From NCBI RefSeq assembly GCF_014205225.1, contig NZ_JACHNB010000001.1, forward strand, positions 1,860,001-1,924,000: 64,000 nucleotides of DNA, written 5' to 3'. The notes beneath the pieces are model-generated. The model did not search any database and was not told the DNA's origin. It worked only from the letters and a program-made list of their open reading frames with translations. A program made the position numbers and the translations under genes. This DNA comes from Actinoplanes octamycinicus. GTDB lineage: Bacteria; Actinomycetota; Actinomycetes; Mycobacteriales; Micromonosporaceae. This document shows positions 20,776-29,453 of the stretch, piece by piece (the first letter of the stretch is position 1; every line of letters begins with the position of its first letter).

Positions 20776-22335
20776 ATGTCCTACGCCGCCCAGCCGCCCG
20801 TCACCGCGCCACCGCCGCACACCGGGGCCCGGCCGCCGGCGGTGACGACCGCGTCCGCCCTGCTCTGGCTGATGGGCGCGGCCGGCCTCGGCTATGCGAT
20901 CGCCACCGTCGCGGTCGCCGCCAGCGCGGTCAGCCGCTTCCGCGATGCGGCGTCCGGCGCCGAGGCGGACAACTTCGTGTCGGTGATCTGGCTCGATGCC
21001 GCGCTCGCCGCGGTGCTGTCGATCCTGGCCTTCGCGCTCTTCGTGGTGCTCGGCCTGGCACTGCGCCGGGGCAGCCGGGTGGCCCGGATCACCGCGCTGG
21101 TGGTGTGCGGTCTCGGCGTGCTGGGCGGGCTCGGGTCGTTGACCACGGTGCTGGTGCAGCGTTCCGGCGACCCGGTGCCGGGTTCGATCGGTGACGCGCT
21201 GGGCTCCGCCTATCCGGAGGGCTGGATCGGCCTCAACGTGGTGGTCTGCGCCCTGCAGGTCCTCGGCTACCTGGCCGTCGGCGCCATGCTCCTGACCGCC
21301 CCGCGCACCTTCTTCGGCTACGCCCCGCGCCCCGCACCCACCGGCCACCCGTTCCCCGGCCACCAGCCCGCGTTCCCCGGCCAGCAGCCGACCTTCCCCG
21401 GTCAGCACCCCGGCTTCCCTGGTCAGCAGTCGGGCTTCCCCGGTCAGCACCCCGGCTTCCCTGGTCAGCAGTCGGGCTTCCCGGGGCAGCAATCCGGCTT
21501 TCCCGGTCAGCCGTCCGCGTTCCCGGGGCAGCCGTCCGCGTTTCCCGATCAGTCCTCCCAGCCCGCCGGTCAGCCGACCGCTTTTCCCGGTCAGCCGGCC
21601 GCTTTCCCCGGGCAACCCCCTTCGTTCCCTGGCCAGCCTTCCGCAGCGACCGGGCAGCCGTCCTCGTTCGGCTCGCCTGTCGCCCCGGCAGCGCCCGGGC
21701 CCTATGGCACCCCTCACGGCGCTCCGACGCACTCTCCTTATGGGACGCCCTATCCCGGGGTCCCCGGAGGCAGTCCCGCGGCGGCTCCGTCGCCCTACGG
21801 GCCCGCGGGGCAGTCTTCTCCCTATGCGCCGCCGGGATCGCCGGCCGTGAGTGGTTCTGGCTCGGCGGCAGGCGGCGTGGCTCCGGCCGTGAGTGGTTCT
21901 GGCTCGGCTGCGGGCGGCGTGGCTCCGGCCGGGAACGGTTCCGGCTTGGCTGCGGGCGGCGTGGCTCCGGCTGTGAGTGGTTCCGGCTCGGCTGTGAGTG
22001 GTTCCGGCTCGGCTGTGAGTGGTTCCGGCTCGGCTGCGGGTGGCTCGGCTGCGGACGGGGGTGGGGCGGGCGCCGGTGGGGCGGTCGGGTTGCCGACTGA
22101 GGGCGCTGTCGATGGACCTCCGGCGGGCTCTCCGAACGTCCCGGAAGGATCATCCGGCTGGGATGAGCGATCGTCGGGCGGTGTGACGCACGGTTCAGGA
22201 CATGAAACGGGATCGCAATCGGCTACGCAGAGTGGCGGTGGCCACAGTGGGCTCGTGCCCCGGTCGGGTGATCCGGTGGTGAACCGGCCCGCGCCTGGAT
22301 CCGATGACGAATACTGGCGCCGGCCGTCCGAGTGA
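20776..22335 (+). CDS. four-helix membrane protein with Phe-Pro-Gly-Gln and Ser-Gly repeat tail
   Basis: 519 aa from ATG 20776 (GGGAGCC upstream); a GTG start 30 bases earlier is open but unneeded. Four membrane helices lie within residues 20-180, then about 100 residues of FPGQxxx heptads, a Pro/Tyr segment, and Ser/Gly/Ala repeats ([14 protein letters not shown]). The C-terminal part is hydrophilic and ends SDDEYWRRPSE. Unknown function. It is likely a paralogue of the preceding gene that has kept the helices and replaced the tail. The low-complexity tail suggests a flexible cytoplasmic or wall-facing arm. Confidence 0.75.
   Translation: MSYAAQPPVTAPPPHTGARPPAVTTASALLWLMGAAGLGYAIATVAVAASAVSRFRDAASGAEADNFVSVIWLDAALAAVLSILAFALFVVLGLALRRGSRVARITALVVCGLGVLGGLGSLTTVLVQRSGDPVPGSIGDALGSAYPEGWIGLNVVVCALQVLGYLAVGAMLLTAPRTFFGYAPRPAPTGHPFPGHQPAFPGQQPTFPGQHPGFPGQQSGFPGQHPGFPGQQSGFPGQQSGFPGQPSAFPGQPSAFPDQSSQPAGQPTAFPGQPAAFPGQPPSFPGQPSAATGQPSSFGSPVAPAAPGPYGTPHGAPTHSPYGTPYPGVPGGSPAAAPSPYGPAGQSSPYAPPGSPAVSGSGSAAGGVAPAVSGSGSAAGGVAPAGNGSGLAAGGVAPAVSGSGSAVSGSGSAVSGSGSAAGGSAADGGGAGAGGAVGLPTEGAVDGPPAGSPNVPEGSSGWDERSSGGVTHGSGHETGSQSATQSGGGHSGLVPRSGDPVVNRPAPGSDDEYWRRPSE
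21346..21650 (+). repeat. 21-bp coding repeat encoding FPGQ heptads
   Basis: About 13 copies built on TTCCCCGGTCAGCAGTCGGGC and variants. They encode FPGQQSG, FPGQHPG and FPGQPSA units. Confidence 0.88.
21841..22050 (+). repeat. 42-bp then 21-bp coding repeat encoding Ser-Gly units
   Basis: Three 42-bp copies starting near 21843, 21885 and 21927 (core GTGAGTGGTTCTGGCTCG) pass into shorter 21-bp copies. This is an unusually well-conserved DNA repeat, pointing to recent expansion. Confidence 0.85.
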
Positions 22336-23178
22336 CCTTGTCGGCACCTGCCTAGATCCGGTTCCGTATCGACGACTGTGGGTCACTCGAACGGGTACAG
22401 ACGGTTTCCTTCACTGTCACCCGATCGGCTGTCCGGATAGCAGGAGATCGGCCGTCCGGTGGGTGTTTTCGCCTGGATGGACAAACGTGATTTCCGAGGC
22501 TCACAGCACTCTCACAGCGCGGCTACCAGGTCATCTGGAGGGATGACTGGGTACCGTGGCGGTGTTAGGTGCTTTGAGCTGCATCTATGGTCGCCGGAAA
22601 GGTCGAGATCCGTTGTCCGATCGGTAAACCTTGTTTACAGAGTCATGTAGGGCCCTGGGTCAATAGTTCCGTTCCGTCCCGGCGGGGCGAAAGATTCCGG
22701 TTTCCTTCTAGCCAGTACGCTCGATGTCATGGAAGCACGGCACGACCTGGGTAAATTCATCACTGAATTGCCCGTCGCACAGCGTGGCGTCGTGCTTTCA
22801 TCGGGTCGTGAGGCGCGTAGCGACCCGTTGATCGCGCAGCGTGGCGTGATGGTGTCGACGCGTTCCGTGCCGAGTCATCGTTCTGGGTCGGTGAGCCGAA
22901 ACAATCGATGAATTGACAATGTGGGTTGGCTCACTCCCGAGAAGGGGATCGAGAGCTCGACACGGATGGGTAGCGACCAGATGGCGGCTGAGGCGTTGCA
23001 GGAGGCAGAGACCGAAGTCGGTGTTGGCGGAAAGGTTGATCGGATGAGTGGTGCGGTTCGGAGCTCCGGCCCGCGCCCGGGGTTGACCGACACGGCGATC
23101 GACGTCGGCCTTACGGCCTGAAAGTTAGCCGGTTCGTTCCTGCTCACATGCAGGAGAATCGATGCAGTTGGTGGAAGG
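22336..23178. other. 843-base gene-poor, AT-richer stretch
   Basis: No convincing gene. Composition is clearly less GC-rich than the flanks, and the short frames (such as 22729-22911 and 22921-23121, both +) have poor third-position GC bias and no ribosome-binding site. GCACAGCGTGGCGT and GCGCAGCGTGGCGT form a near-direct repeat about 60 bases apart (22776 and 22834). It could be a decayed gene or a long 5' regulatory region for the ArsR-type gene. Confidence 0.5.
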
Positions 23179-23556
23179 ATGGAGATCGTGGGAACTGCGT
23201 TGGCGGAAATGACTATGCCTCAGATCTCGCCGCTTGCCGGTGAGCCGATTGAACGCGCCGACGCCGAGCGCCTGGCGGGAGTGCTCAAGGCGCTCGCCGA
23301 CCCGGCCCGGCTGCGGCTGCTGAGCCTCATCCAGTCCGCGACGGACGGTGAGGCGTGTGTCTGCGACCTGACGGCCCCGCTGGGCCTCTCGCAGCCGACT
23401 GTGAGTCACCACCTGCGGATCCTGACCGAGGCGGGTCTGCTGGAGCGGGAGAAGCGGGGAGTCTGGGCGTACTACCGCCTGGTGCCGACCGCCATCGCGA
23501 CCATCGCCGACCTGCTGACGCCGCCCCGCAAGCGGGCGACGAAGAAGGCTCGCTGA
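23179..23556 (+). CDS. ArsR/SmtB-family metal-responsive-type repressor
   Basis: 125-aa winged-helix repressor; ATG with GGAAGGA just upstream. Seen: ERADAERLAGVLKALADPARLRLLSLI, then the metal-site-like ACVCDLT (Cys-Val-Cys in the alpha-3 region) and the recognition helix LSQPTVSHHLRILTEAGLL, followed by the wing REKRGVWAYYRL. Family knowledge: such Cys pairs ligate thiophilic metals or arsenite and release DNA. The C-terminus is basic. The next gene is a sugar-phosphate aldolase-like protein rather than a metal-resistance gene, so the regulon is unclear. Confidence 0.9.
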   Translation: MEIVGTALAEMTMPQISPLAGEPIERADAERLAGVLKALADPARLRLLSLIQSATDGEACVCDLTAPLGLSQPTVSHHLRILTEAGLLEREKRGVWAYYRLVPTAIATIADLLTPPRKRATKKAR

Positions 23557-23568
23557 TCGATGGGCACT

Positions 23569-23606
23569 GCCTGGCGTCACTGGAACATGGGGGCGTGACG
23601 CCAGGC
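23569..23606 (+). terminator. 12-bp inverted repeat between the ArsR-type gene and the aldolase gene
   Basis: GCCTGGCGTCAC at 23569-23580 and its exact complement at 23595-23606, with a 14-base loop. No T run follows. It may end the repressor transcript, or act as an operator for the downstream gene because it lies 47 bases before that GTG. Confidence 0.6.
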
Positions 23607-23652
23607 CGAGGACCTCTTCCCTGGCCACCCCTGGCGATTCGAGGAGGATCGG

Positions 23653-24327
23653 GTGAACTACGTCCCTGGTGACCTGCGTGATCAGCTCGCGCACGTGGGT
23701 TACGACGTGGTCCAGGCCGGCCTCGTGTGCGGATCCGGCGGCAATCTGTCCGCCCGGATTCCGGACGAGGAGGCCATCTGGGTCACCGCCAGCGGCGCCT
23801 GGCTCGACCGGCTGAGCCGGGCCAGCTTCGCGCCGGTCCGGATCACGGACGGTGAACCCGCGACGGTCGGCAGCCTGCCGCCGCCGCGCATCGAGCCGAC
23901 CAGCGAGCTGGCGTTGCATCTCGCGCTCTACCGCGCCCGGCCGGACGTCAACGCCGTGGTGCACCTGCACCCGCAGACCGCGTTGCTGCTGGACGCGCTC
24001 GGCGAGCACATCCGGATCGTCACCACCGACCACGCGTTCTATCTGCGCCGGGTGTCGACGGTGCCGTTCCGGTTGCCCGGCACCACCGAGCTGGCCGCGC
24101 TGACCGCGGCGATGGCCTCGGACGGCACCGACTGTCTGGTGCTCAGCCAGCACGGGTGTGTGGTGATGGGCGACTCGGTGGAACTGGCGCACAAACGCGC
24201 GCGCAACCTCGAGGAGGCGGCGGCGCTGACCTACAAGGCGCTGGCCGCCGGCCGGTTGGAAAATCTCCGGGACTGCCCGGAGGCGTTCCTGGACCGGCTC
24301 TCCGGTTCCGCCGTGGTCACGGTTTAG
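23653..24327 (+). CDS. class II aldolase/adducin family protein (L-fuculose-phosphate aldolase-like)
   Basis: 224 aa, GTG start after GAGGAGGATCG. Seen: the substrate phosphate site SGGNLSARIP, TASGAWLDRL, and Zn-site residues in SELALHLALY and VVHLHPQTALLLDAL (His-x-His), with a third His in LVLSQHGCVVMG. The catalytic glutamate is expected in SEL. The family cleaves ketose-1-phosphates to dihydroxyacetone phosphate and an aldehyde, or acts as an epimerase or decarboxylase; the exact substrate cannot be told. It follows the ArsR-type gene by 96 bases and is closed by a terminator. Confidence 0.88.
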   Translation: MNYVPGDLRDQLAHVGYDVVQAGLVCGSGGNLSARIPDEEAIWVTASGAWLDRLSRASFAPVRITDGEPATVGSLPPPRIEPTSELALHLALYRARPDVNAVVHLHPQTALLLDALGEHIRIVTTDHAFYLRRVSTVPFRLPGTTELAALTAAMASDGTDCLVLSQHGCVVMGDSVELAHKRARNLEEAAALTYKALAAGRLENLRDCPEAFLDRLSGSAVVTV

Positions 24328-24346
24328 CGGGACCGCACTGACGCTG

Positions 24347-24374
24347 CCAGCCGGCCATCCCTACGGCCGGCTGG
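24347..24374 (+). terminator. terminator after the aldolase gene
   Basis: 10-bp perfect stem CCAGCCGGCC with an 8-base loop, followed by ATTTG; 19 bases after the stop. Confidence 0.85.
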
Positions 24375-24566
24375 ATTTGCGTCGTCCGCTTCACGATCAA
24401 ACCCCAGGCTTGACGGTACGACCGGCGCGCGCCCCGATGGGCATGCGTCGGCAGCGCCGTGCCCAGCGCGTACGCGAAGCGGATCTTGATCTTGAGGGGT
24501 CGGGTGCCGCCGGTGGAGACACGTCGGCCGGCCCCGGGGAGCGGGACCGGCCGAGTGGTGGACGGA

Positions 24567-25385
24567 TCAGGCGCGGCGGTGCGAGCGGGGCCTGCGGTTG
24601 TGGTCCTCGTCGTCGTCGTGCTGGGTGACCGCCTCGGCGAGCCCGGCGATGCTGGCCGCGGCCACCACGCCGACCGCGGCGGCCGGCGTCGGACCCGGAG
24701 CGGTGCCGTTCTTCTTCGCCCGCCGCTCCCGGATGATCTCGATGAAGATCGGCAGTGCGGAGATCAGCACGATCAGCACGACCACCGGCAGGATGTAGCG
24801 GTCGATGTGCTCGCCGACGGCGTCGAAGATCTGCTTGGCCAGGGCGTAGCCGATCAGCATCACGCCGTCGGTCCAGAGGATCGCGCCGACCACGTTCCAC
24901 ACGAAGAACTGGCGGGCCGGCATGCCGAGGGCGCCGGCCACCGGGTTCAGGAAGGTCCGGACAATCGGGATGAACCGGGCCAGGACCACGGCCTTGGCCG
25001 GGCCGAACTTCTGGAAGTAGTGCTCGGCCTTCTCCACGTACTCCCGCTTGAACAGCTTGGAGTCGGGACGATCGAACATCCGGCGGCCGTATTTCGCGCC
25101 GAGCCAGTGACCGAACTGGGCGCCGACGATCGCGCAGATCGGCGCGCCGATCAGCAGGCCGGCCAGCGAGATCCGGGTCCCGTCGCCGAACAGCGCGTCA
25201 GCCACCGGGGACGCCGCGATGCCCGCCAGGAACAGCAGCGAGTCGCCGGGGAAGAAGAAGCCGACCAGCAGGCCGGTCTCCGCGAAGAGGATGGCCCACA
25301 CGCCGTAAAGGCCGAACGTGTGCAGCAGTTCCGCCGCATCCAGCGGGTTCAGGGCGAGCTGCTCGGTGAGCGCACGGATGTCCAC
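24567..25385 (-). CDS. DedA-family (SNARE-associated/VTT) membrane protein
   Basis: 272 aa from GTG 25385; the longer open frame to 25418 has no better start. Seen: the DedA core with FFFPGDSLLFLAG and the amphipathic RFIPIVRTFLNPVAGALGM, each flanked by membrane helices, then WTDGVMLIGYALAKQIF. The C-terminal tail is basic and ends in a His/Arg/Asp-rich stretch (QHDDDEDHNRRPRSHRR). Known family role: lipid scrambling, including undecaprenyl-phosphate recycling, or proton-linked envelope homeostasis. The gene stands alone. Residues 40-60 place it firmly in PF09335. Confidence 0.92.
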   Translation of the reverse strand: MDIRALTEQLALNPLDAAELLHTFGLYGVWAILFAETGLLVGFFFPGDSLLFLAGIAASPVADALFGDGTRISLAGLLIGAPICAIVGAQFGHWLGAKYGRRMFDRPDSKLFKREYVEKAEHYFQKFGPAKAVVLARFIPIVRTFLNPVAGALGMPARQFFVWNVVGAILWTDGVMLIGYALAKQIFDAVGEHIDRYILPVVVLIVLISALPIFIEIIRERRAKKNGTAPGPTPAAAVGVVAAASIAGLAEAVTQHDDDEDHNRRPRSHRRA

Positions 25386-25505
25386 GCCATGCAGGGTACC
25401 GGCCCTGCCACCGGCCAAACCTGTACGACTGCTGTGGATACCTTGTGGTCACCGGGCGGAAACGGGGGCGCCGGCCCGGAGTGCGACCGGTGCCCCCGTT
25501 CGGGC

Positions 25506-27998
25506 TCAGAGCCGGGGATCGACCGGTTCCGACTCCGCTGCCAGGATCGCGAAGACCAGCTCGTGCACCCGCCAGGACGGCGCGCCCTCGGCCAGCCGGT
25601 CCAGCGCGGCCAGGCCCAGCCCGTGCTCGCGCAGCGCCAGGTTCCGCTTGCGGCCCAGGTTCCGCTGCCGGAGCCGGTCCAGCTGCTCCGGCCGGGTGTA
25701 CTCCGGACCGTAGATGATCCGCAGGTACTCCCGGCCGCGGCACTTCACCCCGGGCTGCACCAGCCGGCCCTTGCCGTCCACCGCGGCGAGCCCGGCGAAC
25801 GGCTTGACCACCATGCCCTCACCGCCGGCCCCGGTCAGGGTCAGCCACCAGTCCACGGCCTCCGCCTCGGCGGCCGGGTCGGCCAGGTCGAGCACCATCC
25901 GCCGGGTCGGGGTGAACAGCTCCGGGTCGGCGGCCACCAGGCGGTCCGCGATCGCCAGGTGCCAGCCGTGGTCCTTGCCCGCGAACGACACCCCGGCGCC
26001 GGCCAGCACCGCGAACGGCGCGAGCGTGATCCCGGTCAGGCCGGCGGTCGGTTTCACGTACGCCCGGTACGCCGCCGAGTAGCCGTCGATCTCCGCCGAG
26101 CGCAGGTCGATCCGGTCCCGCAGCGCCGCCACGTCCAGCCCCCGGGCGGCCACCCGGTCGAGCACCTCCCGGGCTGCCGGCAGCGCGGCCCGGCCGGCCG
26201 CGCCGACCCCGGCGTAGTGCTCCCGGATCAGGCTGCCCGCCTTCGCCGACCAGGGCAGCAGCTCGGTGTCCAGGAGCAGCCACCCGGTCTCCAGCTCGGC
26301 CAGGATCGGCGCCACCGCGGTCCGGACCCGGGCCAGCAGCGGCCCGGTCAGCTCCGGTCCGAAGAACGGGCGGCCGGTCCGGGTCCAGATCGCGTCGCCC
26401 TCGCCGGACGCCGAGACCCGGACCACGGCCCGCGAGCCCATGTGCTTCTCCTCGCAGACCACCCGGTCGACGCCGGCCGCGCGCAGGTCGGCGAAGGCGG
26501 ACGACGGGTGCTCCAGGAAGCCGTCGACGGTCGAGCTGGAGCACGGCGCCATCGTCGGCGGCAGCCAGATCAGGGTCTCCGGGTCGACGGCGAACCGGCC
26601 CATCACCTCCAGGGCGGCCGCGGCGTTCTCGGCCGGGACGGTGGTCCGGCCGTACCCGTAATCCAGGTGTTTGCGGCCGGTGACGTCGGCGATGTCCAGC
26701 CCGCGGTCCGGCTCCGCCGCGGTGGTGAACAGCGGCCGGACCGGCGCGTAGTACTCCTTCGCGGCCGGGGTGTCGACCAGCTCCCGCTCCGGCCAGCGCA
26801 GCGCGGTCAGCGCCCCGCCGAAGACGCACCCGGTGTCCAGGCAGATGGTGTTGTTCAGCCACTCGGCACGCGGGGTCGGCACGTGGCCGTAGACGACGGC
26901 GGCGGAACCCCGGTACTCCTGGGCCCACGGGTAGCGGACCGGCAGGCCGTACTCGTCGGTCTCGCCGGTGGTCTCGCCGTAGAGCGCGAAGCTGCGCACC
27001 CGGCCGGAGGCCCGCCCGTGGTAGGCCTCCTTCAGCCCGGCGTGCGCCACCACCAGCTTGCCGTCGTCCAGCACGTAGTGACTGACCAGGCCCTCGATGA
27101 AGGAGCGCACCTCGGTGACGAACTCGTCCGGCTCGGCGGCCAGCTGCTCCAGCGTCTCCGGCAGGCCGTGGGTGAGCTGCACGTTGCGCCCGTTCAGCTT
27201 GCGGGCCAGCTTCTGCTCGTGGTTGCCCGGCACGCAGATCGCGTGGCCGGCCCCGACCATGCCCATCACCAGGCGCAGCACGCCCGGCGAGTCCGGGCCG
27301 CGGTCGACGAGGTCACCGACGAAGACGGCCTTACGCCCCTCCGGGTGCGCGGCGTCGACCGGGCGGCCGGCGTCGTCGCGGACCAGCGCGTAGCCCAGCT
27401 TGGTGAGCAGGGTCTCCAGCTCGGCGCGGCAGCCGTGCACGTCGCCGACGATGTCGAACGGGCCGTGTTCGTCGCGCCGGTCGTTGAACAGCTTCTCGTA
27501 GCGGATCTCCGCGCCGGCGATCTCCTCCTCGCCGCGCAGCACGTGCACCTTGCGGAAACCCTCCCGGGCCAGCTGACCCAGCGAACGTCGCAGGTCACGA
27601 TGCATCCGGGTGAGGACCCGGCGGTCGAAGGTCCGGTCCGGCCGGGCCTGCGTGCGCTCCCAGGCGAGCGACTCCGGCACGTCCAGGACGATCACCACCG
27701 GCAGCACGTCGTGCTCGCGGGCCACCTTGATCAGCGCGGCCCGGGCATGGGTCTGCAGGTTGGTGGCGTCCACCACGGTCAGCCGGCCGGCGGCCAGCCG
27801 CTTGCCGGCCACGTAGTGCAGCACCTCGAAGGCGTCCGCGGAGGCGGACTGGTCGTTCTCGTCGTCGGCGACCAGGCCCCGGAAGAAGTCCGAGGAGAGC
27901 ACCTGGGTCGGCGCGAAGTGGGTGCGGGCGAACGTCGACTTGCCGGATCCGGAGATGCCGACGAGCACGACCAGGCTGAGCTCAGGGATGTCGATCAT
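25506..27998 (-). CDS. pnkp: polynucleotide kinase-phosphatase-ligase Pnkp (RNA repair)
   Basis: 830-aa trifunctional RNA end-healing enzyme. Kinase domain at about 1-170 with P-loop GISGSGKST. Phosphatase of the calcineurin type at about 180-460 with DIVGDVHGC, GDLVDRGPDS and GNHEQ. Adenylyltransferase/ligase domain in the last 340 residues with EEKHMGS as the KxxG nucleotidyl-lysine motif. Established role: with Hen1 it heals and seals cleaved RNAs, the ligase needing Hen1 for activation. The ATG overlaps the hen1 stop by 4 bases and has GGAGGTGA upstream. Full length, all catalytic motifs present. Confidence 0.96.
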   Translation of the reverse strand: MIDIPELSLVVLVGISGSGKSTFARTHFAPTQVLSSDFFRGLVADDENDQSASADAFEVLHYVAGKRLAAGRLTVVDATNLQTHARAALIKVAREHDVLPVVIVLDVPESLAWERTQARPDRTFDRRVLTRMHRDLRRSLGQLAREGFRKVHVLRGEEEIAGAEIRYEKLFNDRRDEHGPFDIVGDVHGCRAELETLLTKLGYALVRDDAGRPVDAAHPEGRKAVFVGDLVDRGPDSPGVLRLVMGMVGAGHAICVPGNHEQKLARKLNGRNVQLTHGLPETLEQLAAEPDEFVTEVRSFIEGLVSHYVLDDGKLVVAHAGLKEAYHGRASGRVRSFALYGETTGETDEYGLPVRYPWAQEYRGSAAVVYGHVPTPRAEWLNNTICLDTGCVFGGALTALRWPERELVDTPAAKEYYAPVRPLFTTAAEPDRGLDIADVTGRKHLDYGYGRTTVPAENAAAALEVMGRFAVDPETLIWLPPTMAPCSSSTVDGFLEHPSSAFADLRAAGVDRVVCEEKHMGSRAVVRVSASGEGDAIWTRTGRPFFGPELTGPLLARVRTAVAPILAELETGWLLLDTELLPWSAKAGSLIREHYAGVGAAGRAALPAAREVLDRVAARGLDVAALRDRIDLRSAEIDGYSAAYRAYVKPTAGLTGITLAPFAVLAGAGVSFAGKDHGWHLAIADRLVAADPELFTPTRRMVLDLADPAAEAEAVDWWLTLTGAGGEGMVVKPFAGLAAVDGKGRLVQPGVKCRGREYLRIIYGPEYTRPEQLDRLRQRNLGRKRNLALREHGLGLAALDRLAEGAPSWRVHELVFAILAAESEPVDPRL

Positions 27999-29356
27999 GC
28001 GGTCACCTCCGCCTTCGTGAAGAGTGCCAACTGGGTGGGCGCGCCGGTGGTCTCGTCCTCGTCGCCGACGCCGCGGATGGTCACCGTGTAGCCGTACCGC
28101 GTGGCGACATCGCCGGCCCAGGTGGCGAACTCGGCACGGGTCCACTCGAAGCGATGGTCCGAGTGCCGCATCCCGGTCAGCCCCTCGTAGTGCACGTTGT
28201 ACTCGACGTTGGGCGTGGTCACCACGACGGCGCCGGGCCGGGCACGGCCGAACACGCTGGCCTCCAGGGCCGGCAGGCGAGGCAGGTCGACATGCTCGAT
28301 CACCTCCATCAGCACCGCCGCGTCGTAACCGCTGAGCCGGTCGTCGTGATAGGTCAGCGCGGTCTGGATCAGCTTGATCCGGTCCCGCTGCCGCTGCGGC
28401 ATCCGGTCCAGCCGCAACCGGCGGGCCGCCTGGTCGAGCGCCCGGGAGGAGACGTCCGCCCCGACGATCTCGGTGAACCGCGACTCCTTGAGCAGGGCGG
28501 TGAGCAGCGCGCCCGGGCCGCAGCCCAGGTCCAGCACCCGGGTGGCGCCGGCCTCGGCCAGCGCGGCGAGCACCGCGTCCCGGCGCTGCGCGGCCAGCGG
28601 CGCCTTGCGGGCCACCGGCAGCTCGGCCTCCTCCTCGGTCACCGGCTGGTCGGCGTCGAGCAACTCCAGCGCGGTGGTGGCCAGCGACTTGCGGTGCGCC
28701 AGGTAGCGCCGGGCGATCAGCACCTTCTCCGGGTGGCCGGCCAGCCAGCCGGCGCCGGACCGGAGCAGCTTCTCGATCTCGTCCGGGGCGACCCAGTAGT
28801 GCTTGCCGTCGTCCAGCACCGGGAGCAGCACGTAGAGGTGGTTGAGCGCGTCGGCGAGGCGGAGCGTGCCGGCCAGGGTCAGGTCGACGTACCGGCTGTC
28901 GCCGCCGATCTCCGGCTCCAGCGCGATCGGGGTGGCGGTCACCGTCCACCCGAGCGGGGCGAACAGGCGGGTGACCAGGTCGGTGGTGCCGCGCAGCACC
29001 GGCACCCGGATCTCCAGCGGGATCGCCCGGCCGGTCAGCTCGGGGCGGTCCTTCGAAGTGCCGCGCTGGGCGCTGCGGAAGACCTTGGAGAGGGCGCTGG
29101 CCAGCAGGCTGGACGCGGCGTAGGGGCGGTCGTTCACGTACTGGCTCAGCTCGAAGGCGTCGGCGCGGGCGCGCAGCTTCTGCGGATCGACGTCCAGCAT
29201 CAGGGCCGCGGTGCAGCGCTCCTCGGTGGCCTCCGGGAACATGACGTACGCCGTACCGGTGGGCATGTCGAACTGATGGACCCGGTCGGGGTGTTTGACC
29301 AGCAGGAACCCCAGGTCGGTGGCGGGCCGGTGGGTGGTCGTCACGGTGAGCAGCAC
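27995..29356 (-). CDS. hen1: 3'-terminal RNA ribose 2'-O-methyltransferase Hen1
   Basis: 453 aa from GTG 29356. The N-terminal 230 residues form the bacterial Hen1 domain that activates Pnkp ligase (VKHPDRVHQFDMPTGTAYVMFPEA). The C-terminal methyltransferase has the SAM motif LDLGCGPGALLTALL and the metal-ligand motif EVIEHVD, with a later His in GMRHSDHRFEWTRAEF. It adds a 2'-O-methyl mark at the 3' end of the break before sealing, so the repaired site resists re-cleavage. First gene of the two-gene hen1-pnkp operon, divergent from the sigma-factor gene with 97 bases between. Confidence 0.96.
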   Translation of the reverse strand: MLLTVTTTHRPATDLGFLLVKHPDRVHQFDMPTGTAYVMFPEATEERCTAALMLDVDPQKLRARADAFELSQYVNDRPYAASSLLASALSKVFRSAQRGTSKDRPELTGRAIPLEIRVPVLRGTTDLVTRLFAPLGWTVTATPIALEPEIGGDSRYVDLTLAGTLRLADALNHLYVLLPVLDDGKHYWVAPDEIEKLLRSGAGWLAGHPEKVLIARRYLAHRKSLATTALELLDADQPVTEEEAELPVARKAPLAAQRRDAVLAALAEAGATRVLDLGCGPGALLTALLKESRFTEIVGADVSSRALDQAARRLRLDRMPQRQRDRIKLIQTALTYHDDRLSGYDAAVLMEVIEHVDLPRLPALEASVFGRARPGAVVVTTPNVEYNVHYEGLTGMRHSDHRFEWTRAEFATWAGDVATRYGYTVTIRGVGDEDETTGAPTQLALFTKAEVTA

Positions 29357-29453
29357 GCGTCGATGGTGACAGCGCCGGGAGATCCGGGCGATCGATTTGC
29401 CGGCGGCCGCAATGATTCCGGTGCCCGGTCCCGTCGTAGGAGCGGAGGTGCCC

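Noticed and set aside
22729..22911. 60-aa ORF in the gene-poor block
   Set aside because: No ribosome-binding site, weak third-position GC, Ser/Arg-rich end; not supported.
24459..28091. A 1210-codon open frame on the + strand
   Set aside because: It is antisense to the DedA and pnkp genes; the content is Arg/Gly/His/Gln-rich mirror sequence without any domain, caused by high GC.
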